Translations under genes and position numbers: made by a program | Assembly: GCF_024758725.1 (NCBI RefSeq) | Contig: NZ_CP096972.1 | Span: 3,268,001-3,332,000 of the forward strand | From: Sphingomonas sp. SUN039 | GTDB taxonomy: Bacteria; Pseudomonadota; Alphaproteobacteria; Sphingomonadales; Sphingomonadaceae | Direction of reading: 5' to 3' | DNA: 64,000 nucleotides | Notes under the pieces: generated by a model | Databases searched by the model: none | Told to the model about the DNA's origin: nothing | The model's input: the letters and a program-made list of their open reading frames with translations, nothing else | In this document: one piece after another, positions 24,384-34,362 of the stretch | Layout: each line of letters opens with the position of its first letter | Numbering within the stretch: the first letter of the stretch is position 1

Positions 24384-24661
24384 GCCGCTTCGGCGATCCG
24401 GATCTCGAATGACAGGCCGCATGCCGTTGCCAGATTGACCAGCGCATCGAGCGAAAATTTGCCCAGCTTGCCGCGTAACAGGTCGTTGAGACGCGGGCGA
24501 GTAATGCCGAGGCGCGCCGCCGCCGCCTGTTGCGACAGGTTCCATTCGAGCACACGCAGCCTGATTGCCGTCATCAATTCGGTCCGGGCCTTCATATTCG
24601 CAGCTTCAGCAGGGTTCCGCGCTAGCGCATCGAAGATGTTGTCGAAGGTCTGCACTTCCAT
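24380..24661 (-). CDS. HigA-like antitoxin (XRE helix-turn-helix)
   Basis: A 93-residue protein with an XRE-type helix-turn-helix: LSQQAAAARLGITRPRLNDL at about residues 42-61. It follows a RelE/HigB-like toxin gene by four bases; this toxin-first order is typical of higBA. It should neutralise the toxin and repress the operon. Its stop overlaps the GTG start of the photolyase gene, so the module is part of a longer transcript. Confidence 0.85.
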   Translation of the reverse strand: MEVQTFDNIFDALARNPAEAANMKARTELMTAIRLRVLEWNLSQQAAAARLGITRPRLNDLLRGKLGKFSLDALVNLATACGLSFEIRIAEAA

Positions 24662-24665
24662 CCGC

Positions 24666-24998
24666 TCAATCCTTCCACTCTCGCAGCCGCCGCGCGGCCA
24701 GATCGATATCCCGTTGCGCCGTCTTCTGCGTCTTTTTCTCGAAAGCGTGGAGCACCAGCACGCAATCGGCCAATGTTGCCAGATAGATCACTCGGTACGC
24801 ACCCGACGCATCGCGTACCCTGATCTCGCGAACTCCCGGACCGACCGTCTTCATCGGCTTCCAGTCGGCAGGATCGCGCCCTTGCTGCACTTCACTCAGT
24901 TGGTAACCCGCTTCGGCCCGCGCATTGTCGGGGAAGTCCCGCATCCGCGACAGGCTGTCACCCAGAAAAGTTACCGCTTTCGGAGGGTCGTGTATCAA
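24666..24998 (-). CDS. RelE/HigB-type (phage Gp49-like) toxin
   Basis: A 110-residue toxin of the Gp49-like HigB group: FLGDSLSRMRDFPDNARAEA (about residues 11-30), DWKPMKTVGPGVREIRVRD (about 45-63), YRVIYLA and FEKKTQKT (about 87-94). Such toxins are ribosome-dependent mRNA endonucleases. The start appears to be TTG at 24998, giving the full-length domain; a later ATG (24944) would cut into the conserved N-terminus. The palindrome GTATC-N6-GATAC overlaps this start and probably serves for autorepression. Confidence 0.85.
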   Translation of the reverse strand: MIHDPPKAVTFLGDSLSRMRDFPDNARAEAGYQLSEVQQGRDPADWKPMKTVGPGVREIRVRDASGAYRVIYLATLADCVLVLHAFEKKTQKTAQRDIDLAARRLREWKD

Positions 24999-25007
24999 AA
25001 TCGATAC
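24992..25007. promoter_or_regulatory. operator of the HigBA-like module
   Basis: GTATC-AAAATC-GATAC, an inverted repeat that overlaps the presumed TTG start of the toxin. TTGACA lies on the minus strand at 25013-25018. If that is the -35, the -10 and start would lie very near or inside the toxin start, so a leaderless or later start is possible. Confidence 0.45.
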
Positions 25008-25032
25008 TCAGATGTCAATATGACCTTCGTGT

Positions 25033-26535
25033 TCAACGCCCACGGATGAACGCACGAATGTCTGCCGACAATTTCCGCCGGTCCTCGTCACGGACGTACA
25101 TCATGTGGCCCGAGTCATAGTAATGGAACTGCACGCGATTGGCGGGGATGCCAGTGCGCGACAGGCTGTATTCGGCACCGAAGAAGGGCGTCGCGAAATC
25201 ATACCAGCCCTGGCCGACAAACACCCGCAGCCCGCTGTTTTCGCGCAGTGCCCGGCCCAGATAGGGCGCAACGCTCATATAGACTTCGCTGTCGCGCCCG
25301 CCACGCCCGAGCTTCCAGTCCCAGCCGCTGACGCCGCCGATGGTGACGTACTGGCGTTCGGTCTTGTAGCCGAGCTCGCCGCGTACATAGGCGTTCATCG
25401 CCGCGGTATAGCCGCCGTCGATGCCGTAAAAGCTCGGGTCGTTGTCGGGTTCCTCACCGGCATTGTCGTAATCGGTGCCGGTATAGCGTGCGTCGAGGCG
25501 GCCGATGGTCAGTTTCCGGTCGCGCAGCAATTCCTTGTAGAACCGCCCCGGCAGCACCCGCAGCTCGGCACTGTCGAGATATTGTTCGGACAGGCCGGTG
25601 AAGCGCGCGAGTTGCCGCCGGATGCCCGCACGTTCCTCGCCGCCGAGCGCATTCCCCTTGGCGAGCGCCGCCAGATAGGGGCCGGTCGCAAAGGCACGCG
25701 CCTCGGCGACGAACGTCGCGACTTCGGCGGGACGGTCCGCGACCTTGTTATGGTACCAGGCGGCGGCGGCGTAGGACGGCACGTGGATGACATAGGGCAT
25801 CTCGTTGCCCTGCACCTCGGCCTGCAACCCGAAATCGAGGATTGTCGAGATCAGCAGGATGCCGTTGAGGGAGACGTCGTTGTACGACCCTTCCAGTTCG
25901 TTCGCGACGGCGGCACTGCGGGTTGTGCCGTAACTTTCGCCGCCCAGATATTTCGGGGCATTCCAGCGCCCGTTTTCGGTGAGCCACAGGCGGATGAACT
26001 CCGCGATGGACTTGGCGTCGGCAGTGACACCCCAATAGCTTTTCGCCTCGGTCTTCCCCAGCGCGCGGCTGAACCCGGTGCCGACCGGATCGATGAAGAC
26101 GATGTCGGTCGCATCGAGCAGCGAATCGGGATTGGCGACGATGGGGTAGGGCGGCGCACCGTCGTCGCGGGCGTCGCTCGGGATGGCGACGCGCTTCGGC
26201 CCGAACGCCCCCATGTGCAGCCACAGCGACCCCGAACCGGGGCCGCCGTTGAACAAAAAGGTGACGGGGCGCGACGGATCGTTGCCGTCCTTCACATAGG
26301 ACGTCGAAAAGATCGCCGCCTTGGGCGTGCCGTCCTCTGACTTCAGAAAGGTCTCCTTCGCCGTCGCGGTATAGGCGATGCTGACGCCGCCGAAGGTGCC
26401 GGTGTGCCGGGTGACCGACACCAGCGGCGCATCGGCCTTTTCCGCCGGTTTGTCGGCTGTGGGCTTGTCCTGCGCGATGGCGTGGATCGGGGCAGCCAGC
26501 AAATTCGCCGCCAGCAGCATTTTCAGTGCACGCAT
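25033..26535 (-). CDS. S10 family serine carboxypeptidase-like peptidase
   Basis: A 500-residue exported peptidase. Signal peptide: [22 protein letters not shown]. The catalytic Ser lies in [10 protein letters not shown] (about residues 168-177), the oxyanion-hole region in [16 protein letters not shown] (about 90-105), and the His in YYDSGHMMY near the C-terminus, all typical of the S10 carboxypeptidase family. It probably acts in the periplasm on peptide C-termini. The ATG at 26535 is chosen because AAGGA lies 7 bases upstream; two ATGs just before are less well placed. The preceding gene on this strand ends in a strong terminator, so it has its own promoter. Confidence 0.9.
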   Translation of the reverse strand: MRALKMLLAANLLAAPIHAIAQDKPTADKPAEKADAPLVSVTRHTGTFGGVSIAYTATAKETFLKSEDGTPKAAIFSTSYVKDGNDPSRPVTFLFNGGPGSGSLWLHMGAFGPKRVAIPSDARDDGAPPYPIVANPDSLLDATDIVFIDPVGTGFSRALGKTEAKSYWGVTADAKSIAEFIRLWLTENGRWNAPKYLGGESYGTTRSAAVANELEGSYNDVSLNGILLISTILDFGLQAEVQGNEMPYVIHVPSYAAAAWYHNKVADRPAEVATFVAEARAFATGPYLAALAKGNALGGEERAGIRRQLARFTGLSEQYLDSAELRVLPGRFYKELLRDRKLTIGRLDARYTGTDYDNAGEEPDNDPSFYGIDGGYTAAMNAYVRGELGYKTERQYVTIGGVSGWDWKLGRGGRDSEVYMSVAPYLGRALRENSGLRVFVGQGWYDFATPFFGAEYSLSRTGIPANRVQFHYYDSGHMMYVRDEDRRKLSADIRAFIRGR

Positions 26536-26594
26536 CGTCATGTCCTTCATCGCCGTCAGGCGGGACGTGCGCCATGGACGGCGCGTTCGCAACT

Positions 26595-26631
26595 CGAAAA
26601 AAAGCGCGCGTGACGTTGCCGTCACGCGCGC
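26595..26631 (-). terminator. intrinsic terminator of the Cys-rich gene pair
   Basis: On the minus strand GCGCGCGTGAC, loop GGCAAC, GTCACGCGCGC (26604-26631) and then seven T. The 11-bp perfect stem is a textbook terminator, 16 bases after the stop codon of the 49-residue peptide gene. Confidence 0.9.
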
Positions 26632-26647
26632 CCTTTACGCTGCTGGA

Positions 26648-26797
26648 TCAGCAGCAGGCACCACCGGCGGCGCAGCAAGCTGCGCCGACCGCACAGCATC
26701 CGTCGACCGCCGAAACCAGCAGTCCGGGAACTGCGGCATGGGCCGTGGTTGCTGCCAGCCCGAACAGGGCGACAGCGGCTTTGATGATCGTCTTCAT
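26648..26797 (-). CDS. 49-residue exported peptide with three Cys-Cys doublets
   Basis: A small gene with good translation signals: AAGGA 7 bases before the ATG at 26797, and a strong terminator after the stop. The product has a signal peptide ([21 protein letters not shown], cleavage near residue 21) and a mature part of about 28 residues ending [16 protein letters not shown], that is CC-x5-CC-x5-CC at the very C-terminus. I do not recognise the family. The regular doublets suggest metal binding, disulfides or a modified peptide. It follows another exported Cys-rich protein gene by 18 bases, so the two are likely one operon. Confidence 0.72.
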   Translation of the reverse strand: MKTIIKAAVALFGLAATTAHAAVPGLLVSAVDGCCAVGAACCAAGGACC

Positions 26798-26815
26798 GTC
26801 GATTTCCTTGGTTGT

Positions 26816-27136
26816 TCAGATCGAATTTTCAGTCTGGCCAAGGGGTCGGGGTGGTGGATCGAGCGGCCGGACGTCGCGCGGAAGCAGGATCGCCGGTTCC
26901 ACCGCGCGGGCTGCAAGCGGCTTAGTCTCCGATTTGTCGGGCATCACGAGCAAGGCCGGTGCAAGTACGCAGCAGGTCACGCACGCCGACAACGGCATGC
27001 CGCTCTCGCTGTCGGGACAGCATGCCGCTTCGCTTGTGCAAGCCATCGTGCCCGGCATCGGCATCGCCCGCGCCATTGCAGCATTGCCGAAGGCAAGCGA
27101 CGCAAGGGCGAGCAGCATAAGGATACGGGCACTCAT
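26816..27136 (-). CDS. exported Cys-rich protein, unknown function
   Basis: A 106-residue protein with an N-terminal signal sequence ([20 protein letters not shown], cleavage near AMA) and a Cys-rich core [18 protein letters not shown] followed by SACVTCC (about residues 32-56), then a Pro-rich tail ([11 protein letters not shown]). The Met/Cys-rich centre and PPPR tail resemble small copper-associated (DUF2946-like) proteins, but this is only a resemblance. The ATG at 27136 has no strong ribosome-binding site; an ATG 16 codons earlier is possible. It precedes the Cys-doublet peptide gene in one probable operon. Confidence 0.65.
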   Translation of the reverse strand: MSARILMLLALASLAFGNAAMARAMPMPGTMACTSEAACCPDSESGMPLSACVTCCVLAPALLVMPDKSETKPLAARAVEPAILLPRDVRPLDPPPRPLGQTENSI

Positions 27137-27262
27137 GACGGGCAACTCAGGCGTTCGCGGCCGGTAAGTCAAGCGGAGCAGCATCCCCCTGTTACGCTAT
27201 GGCCGTGGCGAAAGTTACCGTCGGGAATCGTCAGACGGCTTTTGCCGACTTATAGACCGCCT

Positions 27263-27709
27263 ATGACCCCCAAATATCTCGGCCAGAACAGCAGTCTTCC
27301 CGCCACGCCGGAGGAAGCCGCGCTCGATTACGTCCCCAACCCGCGCCCGGGCGCGCTGTATCTCGTGCGCTTTGCCGTGCCTGAATTCACATCTTTGTGC
27401 CCCGTCACCGGCCAGCCCGATTTCGCACATCTCGTCATCGACTATGCGCCGCGCGAGACCATCGTCGAGTCGAAGTCGCTCAAGCTGTTTTTGGGCAGCT
27501 TCCGCAACCACGCGGCGTTCCACGAGGATTGCACCGTGGGCATCGGCGAGCGGCTGTTTGCGGAGATGGCCCCGCACTGGTTGCGGATCGGCGGCTACTG
27601 GTATCCGCGCGGCGGCATTCCCATCGATGTGTTCTGGCAATCGGGCGAGCCGCCGGCGGGTCTGTGGCTGCCGCCGCAGGACGTGCCCGGCTATCGGGGA
27701 AGGGGCTAA
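27263..27709 (+). CDS. queF: NADPH-dependent 7-cyano-7-deazaguanine reductase
   Basis: A 148-residue unimodular QueF, which reduces preQ0 to preQ1 in queuosine synthesis. The active-site Cys is in [16 protein letters not shown] (about residues 38-53) and the NADPH/substrate motif is [15 protein letters not shown] (about 69-83), followed by FHEDC. The ATG at 27263 starts the family pattern MTPKYLGQ. The tRNA-modifying theme recurs at mnmA further along, though the two are not linked in an operon. Confidence 0.95.
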   Translation: MTPKYLGQNSSLPATPEEAALDYVPNPRPGALYLVRFAVPEFTSLCPVTGQPDFAHLVIDYAPRETIVESKSLKLFLGSFRNHAAFHEDCTVGIGERLFAEMAPHWLRIGGYWYPRGGIPIDVFWQSGEPPAGLWLPPQDVPGYRGRG

Positions 27710-27753
27710 GACTGTTCTGGCTTAATTAATGACATCGGTGTAAATAAGCTGGC

Positions 27754-28143
27754 ATGTCCCGCACGCTTGCCCATCCGATCCACATCCTGCCCGCCGACAT
27801 CGATTTCATGGGGCACGTCAACAACGCGCGCTACCTGAACTGGGTGCAGGATGCGGTCGTCGCGCATTGGGAAAAGCTTGCGCCGCCGAGCGCGGTTGCG
27901 GAACATCTTTGGGTCGCGCTTAAGCACGAGATTACTTACCGCAAACCCGCATTCCTCAACGACGAGGTGATTGCCACAGTCGTGCTCGACAAGGTCGAGG
28001 GGGTGCGGGCGTTCTATTCGACGCTGATCCGGCGCGGCGACGAGCTGCTCGCCGAAGTGAAGTCGAGCTGGTGCTGTCTCGATGCGAAAACGCTGCGTCC
28101 CGCGCGCATCGCCAAGGACATTGCGGCGCATTTTTTCGGTTAG
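27754..28143 (+). CDS. acyl-CoA thioesterase (4HBT fold)
   Basis: A 129-residue hotdog-fold thioesterase with ADIDFMGHVNNARYLNWVQD at about residues 14-33, where the Asp and the HVNN segment form the 4-hydroxybenzoyl-CoA thioesterase-type active site. It probably hydrolyses short or aromatic acyl-CoA esters in the cytoplasm. The segment ITYRKPAFLNDEV is also typical. It starts 44 bases after queF and may be cotranscribed with it. Confidence 0.88.
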   Translation: MSRTLAHPIHILPADIDFMGHVNNARYLNWVQDAVVAHWEKLAPPSAVAEHLWVALKHEITYRKPAFLNDEVIATVVLDKVEGVRAFYSTLIRRGDELLAEVKSSWCCLDAKTLRPARIAKDIAAHFFG

Positions 28144-28165
28144 GGCGGTAAAGTCCTGAGTCGCG

Positions 28166-29428
28166 CTATAGCCAGACATCGATGGCGTGCAGCGCCAGCC
28201 CCACCAGCCCCCCGACCACAGTGCCGTTGATGCGGATATACTGCAAATCGCGCCCGACCGCACCCTCGACGCGGTCGGTGATCGTCTGCGCGTCCCAGCC
28301 GCGCACGGTTTCGGACACCAGCTTGACGATCTGGTCGCCATAGCTGGCCGTGACGCCGACCGCCGTCCGCCGCGCGAAGCGGTTGATCGTCGCGCGTAGT
28401 TCCGGGTCTTTCTGTAACGTCTCGCCGAGCTGGCGCAGCGCTTCGCCGAATTTGCCCGCCAGCGCCTTATCGGGGTCGCGCGCGGCACGGAGCATCGCAG
28501 CGCGGGCGGATTCCCACAGGCCATCGAGCCAGCGCCGCATCGCCGGATTCCGCATGATCTCGTCGCGCAGCTCGGCGACGCGCGCTTTCATCCTCGGGTC
28601 GTCCTGCAAGTCGATGGCGAGGTGCGCCAGCCCCTCTTCGGCCTTGGCGCGCAGCCGGTGGTCGGGGTCGTCGGCCATTTCGGACAGCATCTTGTTCAGC
28701 CCGTCGATGATCTTGTTGGCAAGCGTCTCGTCGAGGCCGGTCCAGCGCATCACCGACCCGGCCTGTTGGTGGACGATCTCGCGGATCAGGTCGTCGTTGC
28801 TGTCGAGCAGTTTCGCGCCCCAGCGCACGATACCGTCGAGGAGCGGCCGGTGCCGCCCCTCGGCAATCGCGGCGGCAAGTGCTTGCCCGAGCAGCGGCGA
28901 CAGATCGAGCTCTGCGATCCGCGTCGAGATCGCGCCCTTGACCATCCCGCCCAGACGCTCGGGATCGAGCGCGCCCAGCATATCGGCGGCGAGGCGCGAC
29001 GCGCCCTCTTTCAGCCGCCCGCCGCGATCCGGCGCATCGCTCAGGAATTTGCCGGCCGCACCGGCGATATCGATGCGCCCCATCCGGCGCGCGACGACGG
29101 CGGGGGTCAGGAAATTGTCGCGCAGAAACACTGCCAGCGTATCGCCGATGCGGTCCTTGTTGCGCGGGATGATCGCGGTGTGGGGAATAGGGATACCGAG
29201 CGGGTGGCGGAACAGCGCCGTGACCGCAAACCAGTCGGCCATGCCGCCGACCATCGCCGCTTCGGCAAAGGCCTTCACGAACCCGAGGGCGGGATGAAGG
29301 TCGGCGTAGAAGCGTGTCGTCAGGTAGATCGCTGCCATCGCCACCAGCAGACCAGTCGCGACCAGCCGCATTTCGGCGGCACCCCCCTGCACCGGCACGG
29401 CAAGCGCAAAGCGGGAGCGGGAAGCCAT
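28166..29428 (-). CDS. DUF445 family membrane protein
   Basis: A 420-residue protein of the DUF445 (YjiN-like) family. An N-terminal transmembrane helix (LVATGLLVAMAAIYLTTRFY, about residues 22-41) precedes the family signature EAAMVGGMADWFAVTALFRH (about 56-75) and IPHTAIIPRNKDRIGDTLA. A C-terminal hydrophobic segment (NGTVVGGLVGLALHAIDVWL) gives a second membrane anchor. Function unknown; envelope-associated by topology. It follows the RND permease gene by 31 bases and may share its transcript. Confidence 0.85.
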   Translation of the reverse strand: MASRSRFALAVPVQGGAAEMRLVATGLLVAMAAIYLTTRFYADLHPALGFVKAFAEAAMVGGMADWFAVTALFRHPLGIPIPHTAIIPRNKDRIGDTLAVFLRDNFLTPAVVARRMGRIDIAGAAGKFLSDAPDRGGRLKEGASRLAADMLGALDPERLGGMVKGAISTRIAELDLSPLLGQALAAAIAEGRHRPLLDGIVRWGAKLLDSNDDLIREIVHQQAGSVMRWTGLDETLANKIIDGLNKMLSEMADDPDHRLRAKAEEGLAHLAIDLQDDPRMKARVAELRDEIMRNPAMRRWLDGLWESARAAMLRAARDPDKALAGKFGEALRQLGETLQKDPELRATINRFARRTAVGVTASYGDQIVKLVSETVRGWDAQTITDRVEGAVGRDLQYIRINGTVVGGLVGLALHAIDVWL

Positions 29429-29459
29429 CAGGTCGAAACGCGCTGGCGTAACGAAAGGT

Positions 29460-32400
29460 TCACTCGGCGGGCAGCGGCGCGGGCTTGGGCGCCCCCTCGC
29501 CGCCGTTGGTCAGCGTGCGCGACAGCCACGGCCCCAGCTTCTGCTCGATCCCGACCGCCAGGCTAAAGGTCGCGGGCACGATCAGCAGGGTCAGCACGGT
29601 CGACAGGATGAGACCACCCATCACGGTAATACCCATCGGGGCGCGCCAGGCGCCGTCGCCGGTCAGCGACAGCGACACCGGGACCATGCCCGCGACCATC
29701 GCGACGGTGGTCATGACGATGGGCTGGGCGCGCTTGTGGCCAGCGTCGAGGATGGCGGTCACTTTCTCGACGCCTTTATTGATCTCTTCGAGGGCGAAAT
29801 CGACAAGCAGGATCGAGTTTTTGGCGACGATGCCGAGCAGCATCAGGAAACCGATCAGCACCGGCATCGAAATGGCGTTGCCAGTCAGCCGCAGTGCAAT
29901 CAGCCCGCCGAGCGGGGCGAGCAACAACGACCCCATGTTCACGAACGGCGGCATCACGCGCTTGTAGAGCAGGACCAGCACCGCAAAAACCAGCAGGATC
30001 CCTGCGATCACCGCGATGATGAAGCTCCTGAACAGTTCGAACTGCCATTTCGCCGCGCCGAGATTGAGCTTTTTCACCCCCGCCGGCAAATGCTTGAGCG
30101 TCGGCAATTCGTTGATCTTCGGCATGGCGTCGCCCGTCACGAGGCCGGGCGCGAGATCGACGCCGATCGAGGTACGGCGGATCTGGTTGGTGCGCTGGAC
30201 CATCACCGGGCCTGCGCCGAACCCGATATCGGCCACGACCTTGAGCGGCACCGAGCCGCCGGTCGCCGTCGGCACCGGCAAATTCTCGATGGTCGACAAA
30301 TTACGCCGCGATTCCTCGCTCAGGGCGACCCGGATCGGAATCTGGCGGTCGGACAGCGAAAATTTCGCGCTGTTCTGGTCGATATCGCCGAGCGTCGCGA
30401 TCCGGATGGCTTGACTCAGCGCTTGCGTCGTCACCCCCATCGACGCGGCAAGATCGGTGCGTGGCTTGATGACGATCTCGGGGCGCAACAGATCGCCGTT
30501 GAACCGCGGCGCGCGCAATTCGGGCAGGCCGCGCATCTCCTCGACGATCTTGTTCGCGGTCGCATTGAGCAGCACCGGATCGTCGCCGCCAAGCGTGATG
30601 GTGATGTCGCGCCCGGTGCTGCCCGGGCCGCCGTTCTGCTGCGACTGGAAAGTGACGCGCGCGTCGGGAATGGCGTTGAGTTTGGGCGCCCAGCTGCGTT
30701 CGAATTCGACGCTGGTCATGTCGCGCTTCTTGCGGAGCGTCAGGTTGATATTCGCGCTGCCGACGCCGATCCGCGAAAAGGCATGCTCGACCTCGAGGGC
30801 GGCGCCCATCATCTCGCGGACGCGGTCGGTGATCGCCTTGGTTTGCCCCAAGGTAGATCCCGGCGTCAGTTCGATCCGGACCTGGCTATAGTCGGTGTTG
30901 ATCGTAGGCTGGAAGGTCAGCGGCAGCGGCTTCATCAGCGGCCCGAGGCCGGTGAACATGATAACCGTAAGCAACAGGCTGAACGCGCCCATGCCGATCA
31001 CCCAGGCACGGTGGTCGTTAAGCCGCGCCCATATCCGCATCGCCGCGTAGCGCGACCAGGCGTAATAGGGCCGCGCGTTCCATCCGTTGATTTTGCCGAG
31101 GATGCAGCCGGTGAGGATGGTCGCCGCCAACGCCATCAGGAAAACGACTAGCGCGACCAGCGCGAGCACGATTAGCGCAACGAAGATCAACGCCGGGATC
31201 GACATAACCGACGCCCCTCCCTTGAACGTGCCGAACATCGCCAGAATGCCGACCAGCAAGCCGAAAGCTGCGGCCGGCAACAGATAGCGGCGCGACGACT
31301 CGGCGGGCGCGTGCAGTCCTGCCCTGATCCGCCGCATCGCCGAGGTGTCGAGCGTCCAGTCGAGCAGCGCCATATAACGGTCCATCAGCGGTCCGCCGCC
31401 ATGTTCGGCATGGCCGTGCGATTTCAGGAAATAGGCAGCGATCATCGGCGTGATCAGACGCGCAACCGCAAGGCTCAGCAGCACCGACACGACGATGGTT
31501 AGGCCGAAACTCTTGAAGAACTGGCCCGAGATCCCCGGCATCAATCCGACCGGCAGGAACACCGCGACGATGGACATCGTCGTTGCTAGCACCGCAAGGC
31601 CGATTTCGTCGGCAGCGTCGATCGAGGCCTGATAGGCGGTTTTGCCCATTCGCATATGGCGCACGATATTTTCGATCTCGACGATGGCGTCATCGACGAG
31701 AACGCCCGCGACGAGGCTGAGCGCGAGCAGCGACAGGCCGTTAAGCGTAAAGCCCAGCATGTCCATGAACCAGAACGCGGGGATCGCTGACAGCGGGATG
31801 GCGATGGCCGAGATGACGGTGGCGCGCCAGTCGCGCAGGAACAGCAGCACGACGAGCACGGCCAGCACCGCGCCCTCGATCATCGCTTCGATGGCGGAAT
31901 GATATTGGCTGATCGTATAGGGGACCGAGGTCGACAGCAGCGTGAACTTGACCTTGGGGTTCTCTTTTTCGAGCAGCTTCATCTGCTCCTGTGCGCCCCG
32001 GTAGACCGTGACGTCCGACGCGCCCTTGGCCTTTTCGAGACTGAACGCCAGCACCTGCCGCCCGTCCATCATCCCGATCGAGCGCTGTTCGGCATAGGCA
32101 TCGCGTACTGTGCCGAGGTCGGCGAGCTTGATCGTGCGTCCGTTACCGGCTGAAATGTTGGTCTGCGAGAGCTGAAAGGCGTCCTTGGCGTTGCCGAGCA
32201 CGCGCACCGATTGTTCCGAACCCGCGATTTCGGCACGGCCGCCCGCCGCGTTGAGGTTGACCGAGCGCAGTTGCACGTTGACCTGCGACGCCGTGACGCC
32301 CTGTGCCTGCAGCTTGGCCGGGTCTAGCGTCACGCGGATTTCGCGGCTGACCCCGCCGGTCCGGTTGACCGCCGCCATTCCTTCGACGCTGAGCAGTCGT

Positions 32401-32897
32401 TTCGAGACGGTATTATCGACGAACCAGCTCAGCTCCTCCAGCGACATGTCGCGCGATTCGGCCGAGAAAAAGCCGATAGGGCTGCCCGATATGTTGACCC
32501 GTGACACCTGTGGTTCGAGGATTCCCTCGGGCAAATCGCTGCGGATATTGGCGATGGCGTCGCGCACGTCATTGACGGCGCGATCGACGGGGGTGCCGAT
32601 GGCGAAGACAACGAACGTGTTCGACGACCCTTCGCGGACGCCCGAATTGATTTCGTCGACACCGACGACATTGCGGACGGCGGCTTCGACCTTTTGGGTG
32701 ACCTGGGTTTCGAGTTCGGTCGGCGCGGCGCCGGGCTGAACAATCGATATCTGTGCGGCGGGGAATTCAAGATCGGGCTGGTCGTTCACGTCCATCCGCA
32801 TGAACGACATCGCGCCCGCCAACAGCAGCGCGATGAACAGGACGATGGGGGCCACCGGATTGCGGATCGCCCAGGCAGAGATGTTCCGGAAACTCAT
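29460..32897 (-). CDS. RND efflux permease (HAE1/AcrB family) with an enlarged central loop
   Basis: A 1145-residue inner-membrane transporter of the hydrophobe/amphiphile efflux type. It begins with the amphipathic [20 protein letters not shown], then the PN/PC porter region, helix 4 with [14 protein letters not shown] (proton-relay Asp residues near 400) and helix 10 Lys region [14 protein letters not shown]. It exceeds the usual 1030-1050 residues because about 110 extra residues lie between helices 6 and 7 (about 510-620), including two added hydrophobic segments. The adaptor gene precedes it by 48 bases. Substrate unknown. No outer-membrane channel gene is adjacent. Confidence 0.93.
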   Translation of the reverse strand: MSFRNISAWAIRNPVAPIVLFIALLLAGAMSFMRMDVNDQPDLEFPAAQISIVQPGAAPTELETQVTQKVEAAVRNVVGVDEINSGVREGSSNTFVVFAIGTPVDRAVNDVRDAIANIRSDLPEGILEPQVSRVNISGSPIGFFSAESRDMSLEELSWFVDNTVSKRLLSVEGMAAVNRTGGVSREIRVTLDPAKLQAQGVTASQVNVQLRSVNLNAAGGRAEIAGSEQSVRVLGNAKDAFQLSQTNISAGNGRTIKLADLGTVRDAYAEQRSIGMMDGRQVLAFSLEKAKGASDVTVYRGAQEQMKLLEKENPKVKFTLLSTSVPYTISQYHSAIEAMIEGAVLAVLVVLLFLRDWRATVISAIAIPLSAIPAFWFMDMLGFTLNGLSLLALSLVAGVLVDDAIVEIENIVRHMRMGKTAYQASIDAADEIGLAVLATTMSIVAVFLPVGLMPGISGQFFKSFGLTIVVSVLLSLAVARLITPMIAAYFLKSHGHAEHGGGPLMDRYMALLDWTLDTSAMRRIRAGLHAPAESSRRYLLPAAAFGLLVGILAMFGTFKGGASVMSIPALIFVALIVLALVALVVFLMALAATILTGCILGKINGWNARPYYAWSRYAAMRIWARLNDHRAWVIGMGAFSLLLTVIMFTGLGPLMKPLPLTFQPTINTDYSQVRIELTPGSTLGQTKAITDRVREMMGAALEVEHAFSRIGVGSANINLTLRKKRDMTSVEFERSWAPKLNAIPDARVTFQSQQNGGPGSTGRDITITLGGDDPVLLNATANKIVEEMRGLPELRAPRFNGDLLRPEIVIKPRTDLAASMGVTTQALSQAIRIATLGDIDQNSAKFSLSDRQIPIRVALSEESRRNLSTIENLPVPTATGGSVPLKVVADIGFGAGPVMVQRTNQIRRTSIGVDLAPGLVTGDAMPKINELPTLKHLPAGVKKLNLGAAKWQFELFRSFIIAVIAGILLVFAVLVLLYKRVMPPFVNMGSLLLAPLGGLIALRLTGNAISMPVLIGFLMLLGIVAKNSILLVDFALEEINKGVEKVTAILDAGHKRAQPIVMTTVAMVAGMVPVSLSLTGDGAWRAPMGITVMGGLILSTVLTLLIVPATFSLAVGIEQKLGPWLSRTLTNGGEGAPKPAPLPAE

Positions 32898-32945
32898 GAA
32901 ACGGCAATCCTGAAATAAAAACTGCCCCCGGAACGCCCCGATTCG

Positions 32946-34151
32946 CTATCCGCCGGACTTGATCCGCTGGGGATTAATCGACTCGCCCGGGTTGAGGAAG
33001 GCTCCGGCGTTGACGACCACCGCTTCCTGGCCTGACAGCCCCGACAGGACGGTGACGCCCGCATCGGTGACGTCGCCGACAGTCACGTCGCGCCGGACGA
33101 CCTTGTTCTGCGGGCCGACGATATACACAAAGCTGCCCTTGGGGTCGCTCTGGATCGCGGATTCGGGCAGCAACGGCACATCGGCGGCACCGCTGACGAT
33201 CTTGGCCGAGGCAAAGCCGCCCGGACGCAGCGCCTTGTCATAGGCGAGCGCGATGCGGGCGACACCCTGGCGCGTCTGCGGATCGATGACCGGCGAAATC
33301 TGCCAGATCTGGCCGCTGAAGGTTTGCGCGCTGCCCACGGGCGTGACGGTTGCGCGCTGGCCAACGGTCATACGCGCGAGATCGACTTCCCCCAGCCGCG
33401 CCAGCTGTTCGAGTTCGCCGCCCTTGGCTATGCGAAACAGGACGCCCGACCCGCCCGACACGACCTGGCCCGGTTCAACTTTGCGCTCAAGGATGAGGCC
33501 GGCGGCGGGTGCGCGGATGTCGAGCCGCGATGTCGAGGCCTGTTGCTGGGCGAGCTGCGCGCGGGCGACGCCGAGGCGTGCGCGTGCCGAATCGCGGGTC
33601 GCGGTCTTGCGGTCGATATCGGCCTTTGAAATGAAGCCGCGCGACACGAGCTGCTGCGCGCGGTCGAGTTCGGCCTGCGCGAGGCGGAGGTCGGCCTCCG
33701 ACACGCCGATCTGTGCGGCAAGTGAGTTGATCTGCTGCGACTGGACACGGCGGTCGACGGTCGCCAGCACCTGTCCAGCAGCGACCCAGCTGCCGGGTTC
33801 GACCAGGACCTGCGTCACCTGGCCGCCTTCGCCGGCAACACCGACCGGCATCTCGCGTCGTGCGGCGATATTGCCGGTTGCCGACACGACCCGGTCCACC
33901 GTCCGGCGTCCCGGTACCATGACCGACACGGTCGGCGCCTGCTTCGCACCGCCTTCGCCACCGGCCGCAGCGCCCGCGCCACCGGCCGGGCGCGAGGCCC
34001 AGACGCCCACTGCAACGAGAACCAGAACCGCCAGCGCAATGCCGCCGACGATCCACCAGCGGCGGCGTTTGCGCGCGCGCTCCTCGCTGTCGGCCATGTC
34101 CAGTTCCTCGCGGTCGCGGGAAAAGCCGGTCTCATAGTTCATCGTACGCAT
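32946..34151 (-). CDS. RND efflux periplasmic adaptor subunit
   Basis: A membrane-fusion protein of about 401 residues. A cytoplasmic N-terminus with RARKRRRWW is followed by one transmembrane anchor (WIVGGIALAVLVLVAVGVWA, about residues 31-50), the lipoyl half-motifs around VLVEPGSWVAAGQVLATVD and IRAPAAGLILERKVEPGQVV (each within the barrel-sandwich hybrid), an alpha-hairpin between them, and a beta-barrel domain. It links the RND pump to an outer-membrane channel. The ATG at 34151 is taken; an upstream GTG (34163) or a downstream ATG (34142) is possible. A palindromic site lies 25-41 bases upstream. Confidence 0.9.
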   Translation of the reverse strand: MRTMNYETGFSRDREELDMADSEERARKRRRWWIVGGIALAVLVLVAVGVWASRPAGGAGAAAGGEGGAKQAPTVSVMVPGRRTVDRVVSATGNIAARREMPVGVAGEGGQVTQVLVEPGSWVAAGQVLATVDRRVQSQQINSLAAQIGVSEADLRLAQAELDRAQQLVSRGFISKADIDRKTATRDSARARLGVARAQLAQQQASTSRLDIRAPAAGLILERKVEPGQVVSGGSGVLFRIAKGGELEQLARLGEVDLARMTVGQRATVTPVGSAQTFSGQIWQISPVIDPQTRQGVARIALAYDKALRPGGFASAKIVSGAADVPLLPESAIQSDPKGSFVYIVGPQNKVVRRDVTVGDVTDAGVTVLSGLSGQEAVVVNAGAFLNPGESINPQRIKSGG

Positions 34152-34175
34152 CCAGTTTTCCACGCCTCGGCCTGC

Positions 34176-34192
34176 CGATATGGCAGATATCG
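34176..34192. promoter_or_regulatory. candidate operator of the efflux operon
   Basis: CGATAT-GGCAG-ATATCG, overlapping a second palindrome TGCC-GATAT-GGCA, just upstream of the adaptor gene. TATAAC on the minus strand near 34209 may be the -10. This fits a local TetR- or MarR-type repressor, but no regulator gene is adjacent. Confidence 0.4.
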
Positions 34193-34362
34193 CCGAAGTG
34201 TGTTATACAACTAAGTCACCGCGCTCAAGCGCCGATTGTCAGGTAGCGGTTAATGGACGCCAGCGACTTTCGGCGCAAGGGCGCTGTGCAACGCTTGCGC
34301 TGTCTATTCCGCGCTAAAAATGCGATGAACGGGTGGGCGGCAGACGGGGAAAGGCGACGGGC

